From DATDRS01 sp035291605 (lineage in GTDB: Bacteria > Chloroflexota > Anaerolineae > Anaerolineales > UBA6663), in contig DATDRS010000140.1 of NCBI GenBank assembly GCA_035291605.1, positions 1-6,483 of the forward strand: a stretch of DNA of 6,483 bases, written 5' to 3'. Both the position numbers and the translations under genes were made by a program. Under the pieces are notes generated by a model. The model was not told where the DNA came from. It did not search any database and saw only the letters and a program-made list of their open reading frames with translations. Positions 5,987 to 6,483 of the stretch are shown here, piece by piece (within the stretch, counting starts at the first letter, position 1; each line of letters begins with the position of its first letter).

Positions 5987-6051
5987 ATACGTCATACGCA
6001 CTACGCAATACGCACTACGTGTCACGTCTTCCGTACTGCGCATTCCGTAGT
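5987..6051 (+). repeat. nnnCGnn heptad array with a 20-bp dyad between the permeases
   Basis: Nine consecutive 7-base units starting at 5987 all have CG at positions 4-5. ATACGCA occurs at 5994 and 6008, and TTCCGTA at 6029 and 6043. The second half is largely the first half inverted: 6000-6019 pairs with 6032-6051 at 17 of 20 positions around a 12-nt centre. It sits between the two permease stop and start codons. There is no T-run and no evidence of a terminator; function is unknown. Confidence 0.75.
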
Positions 6052-6059
6052 CCTGGATC

Positions 6060-6065
6060 GGGAGG
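6060..6065 (+). promoter_or_regulatory. Ribosome binding site of the second permease (TTG start)
   Basis: GGGAGG lies five bases before TTG 6071, the same spacing as at the first permease. No ATG or GTG lies close to it in the permease frame, so it selects the TTG. Confidence 0.8.
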
Positions 6066-6070
6066 CAGAC

Positions 6071-6483
6071 TTGGACCCCCTCATCATTCTTCAAGCCGGC
6101 GTTGCCAGCGGCACGGTGCTGTTGTTCGCCACCCTCGGCGAAATTTTTGCCGAGCGATCGGGAGTGTTGAATCTCGGCGTCGAGGGCATGATGCTGATCG
6201 GCGCGATGAGCGCGTTCAGCGTCACGGTGGCGACGGGCAACGGCTGGCTGGGGCTGCTGATGGCGATGCTGGCCGCCGGGGCGCTCTCCCTCCTGCACGG
6301 CCTGGTCTCCATCCACTTTCAGGCCGATCAGGTGGTGAGCGGCCTGGCGTTGACTTTCCTCGGCACGGGCTTGAGCCTGGTGTTCGGCGAGGGGTTGAGC
6401 AAAGCCGGGACCATCACTCTGCTTCCGGTCTACACCGTGCCGCTCCTTTCGGCCATTCCGTTGGCTGGCCCGGTGCTATTCAC
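6071..6483 (+). CDS. ABC transporter permease (NupQ/YufQ type), 5' part, TTG start
   Basis: The frame is open from TTG 6071 to the window end and gives 137 codons of a protein that in this family is about 300 residues long, so more than half is missing. The product begins MDPLIILQAGVASGTVLLFATLG, a first membrane segment. GEIFAERSGVLNLGVEGMML (23-42) follows; the family mark NLGxEGMM is the counterpart of NIGxEGQ in the partner permease. Next come a hydrophobic stretch at about 57-77 and HFQADQVVSGLALTFLGTGLS, matching the QVVSG/NEII block. No duplication like that of the first permease is seen here. It is the second half of the membrane channel for the BMP-type importer, completing the receptor-ATPase-permease-permease order. 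The start rests on the ribosome binding site and on the alignment of the N terminus with the first membrane segment. Confidence 0.9.
   Translation, partial: MDPLIILQAGVASGTVLLFATLGEIFAERSGVLNLGVEGMMLIGAMSAFSVTVATGNGWLGLLMAMLAAGALSLLHGLVSIHFQADQVVSGLALTFLGTGLSLVFGEGLSKAGTITLLPVYTVPLLSAIPLAGPVLF

Noticed and set aside
4758..6008. Long minus-strand open frame opposite the first permease
   Set aside because: It reads as a highly charged Asp/His/Arg/Gly protein complementary to membrane-segment codons; it is a shadow, not a gene.

Overview
The window is GC-rich and compact. All six genes lie on the + strand, and together they look like one catabolic-plus-uptake locus. I infer a member of the Chloroflexota, probably Anaerolineae-like. 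The reasons are the high GC, the GTG and TTG starts, a lipoprotein with an Ala/Thr/Pro linker after its lipobox, and spacers built of short repeated words. No rRNA or other taxonomic marker is present, so this is a guess.

Layout. 1-708 is the 3' part of a carbamoyltransferase that resembles YgeW rather than a classical ornithine carbamoyltransferase. After 22 nt comes a complete carbamate kinase (731-1687). Then follows a BMP-family ABC transporter in the order used by the Bacillus guanosine importer NupNOPQ: substrate-binding lipoprotein (1848-3086), double-domain ATPase (3177-4694), first permease (4782-5972, GTG start) and second permease (6071 to the window end, TTG start, truncated). No spacer exceeds 300 bases, and I found no RNA gene, mobile element or CRISPR array.

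Working model (inference). The transporter brings in a nucleoside, purine base or related ureide. Catabolism, partly encoded upstream of the window, yields a carbamoylated intermediate. The YgeW-like enzyme phosphorolyses it to carbamoyl phosphate, and carbamate kinase uses that to make ATP. This resembles the anaerobic purine/ureide degradation loci in which ygeW and a carbamate kinase gene occur together.

The most unusual signal is between the genes. All four long spacers are built from degenerate 7-base units kept in phase. Each spacer has its own consensus: GATnnnn; AGnnnnn followed by nnnnnTC; TGATCAC-like; and nnnCGnn. Each also folds into a dyad whose two arms are made of these units. 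One array runs to within one base of the ATPase start codon and leaves that gene without a Shine-Dalgarno sequence. A second oddity is a 19-residue tandem duplication in the first permease that seems to add an extra hydrophobic stretch.
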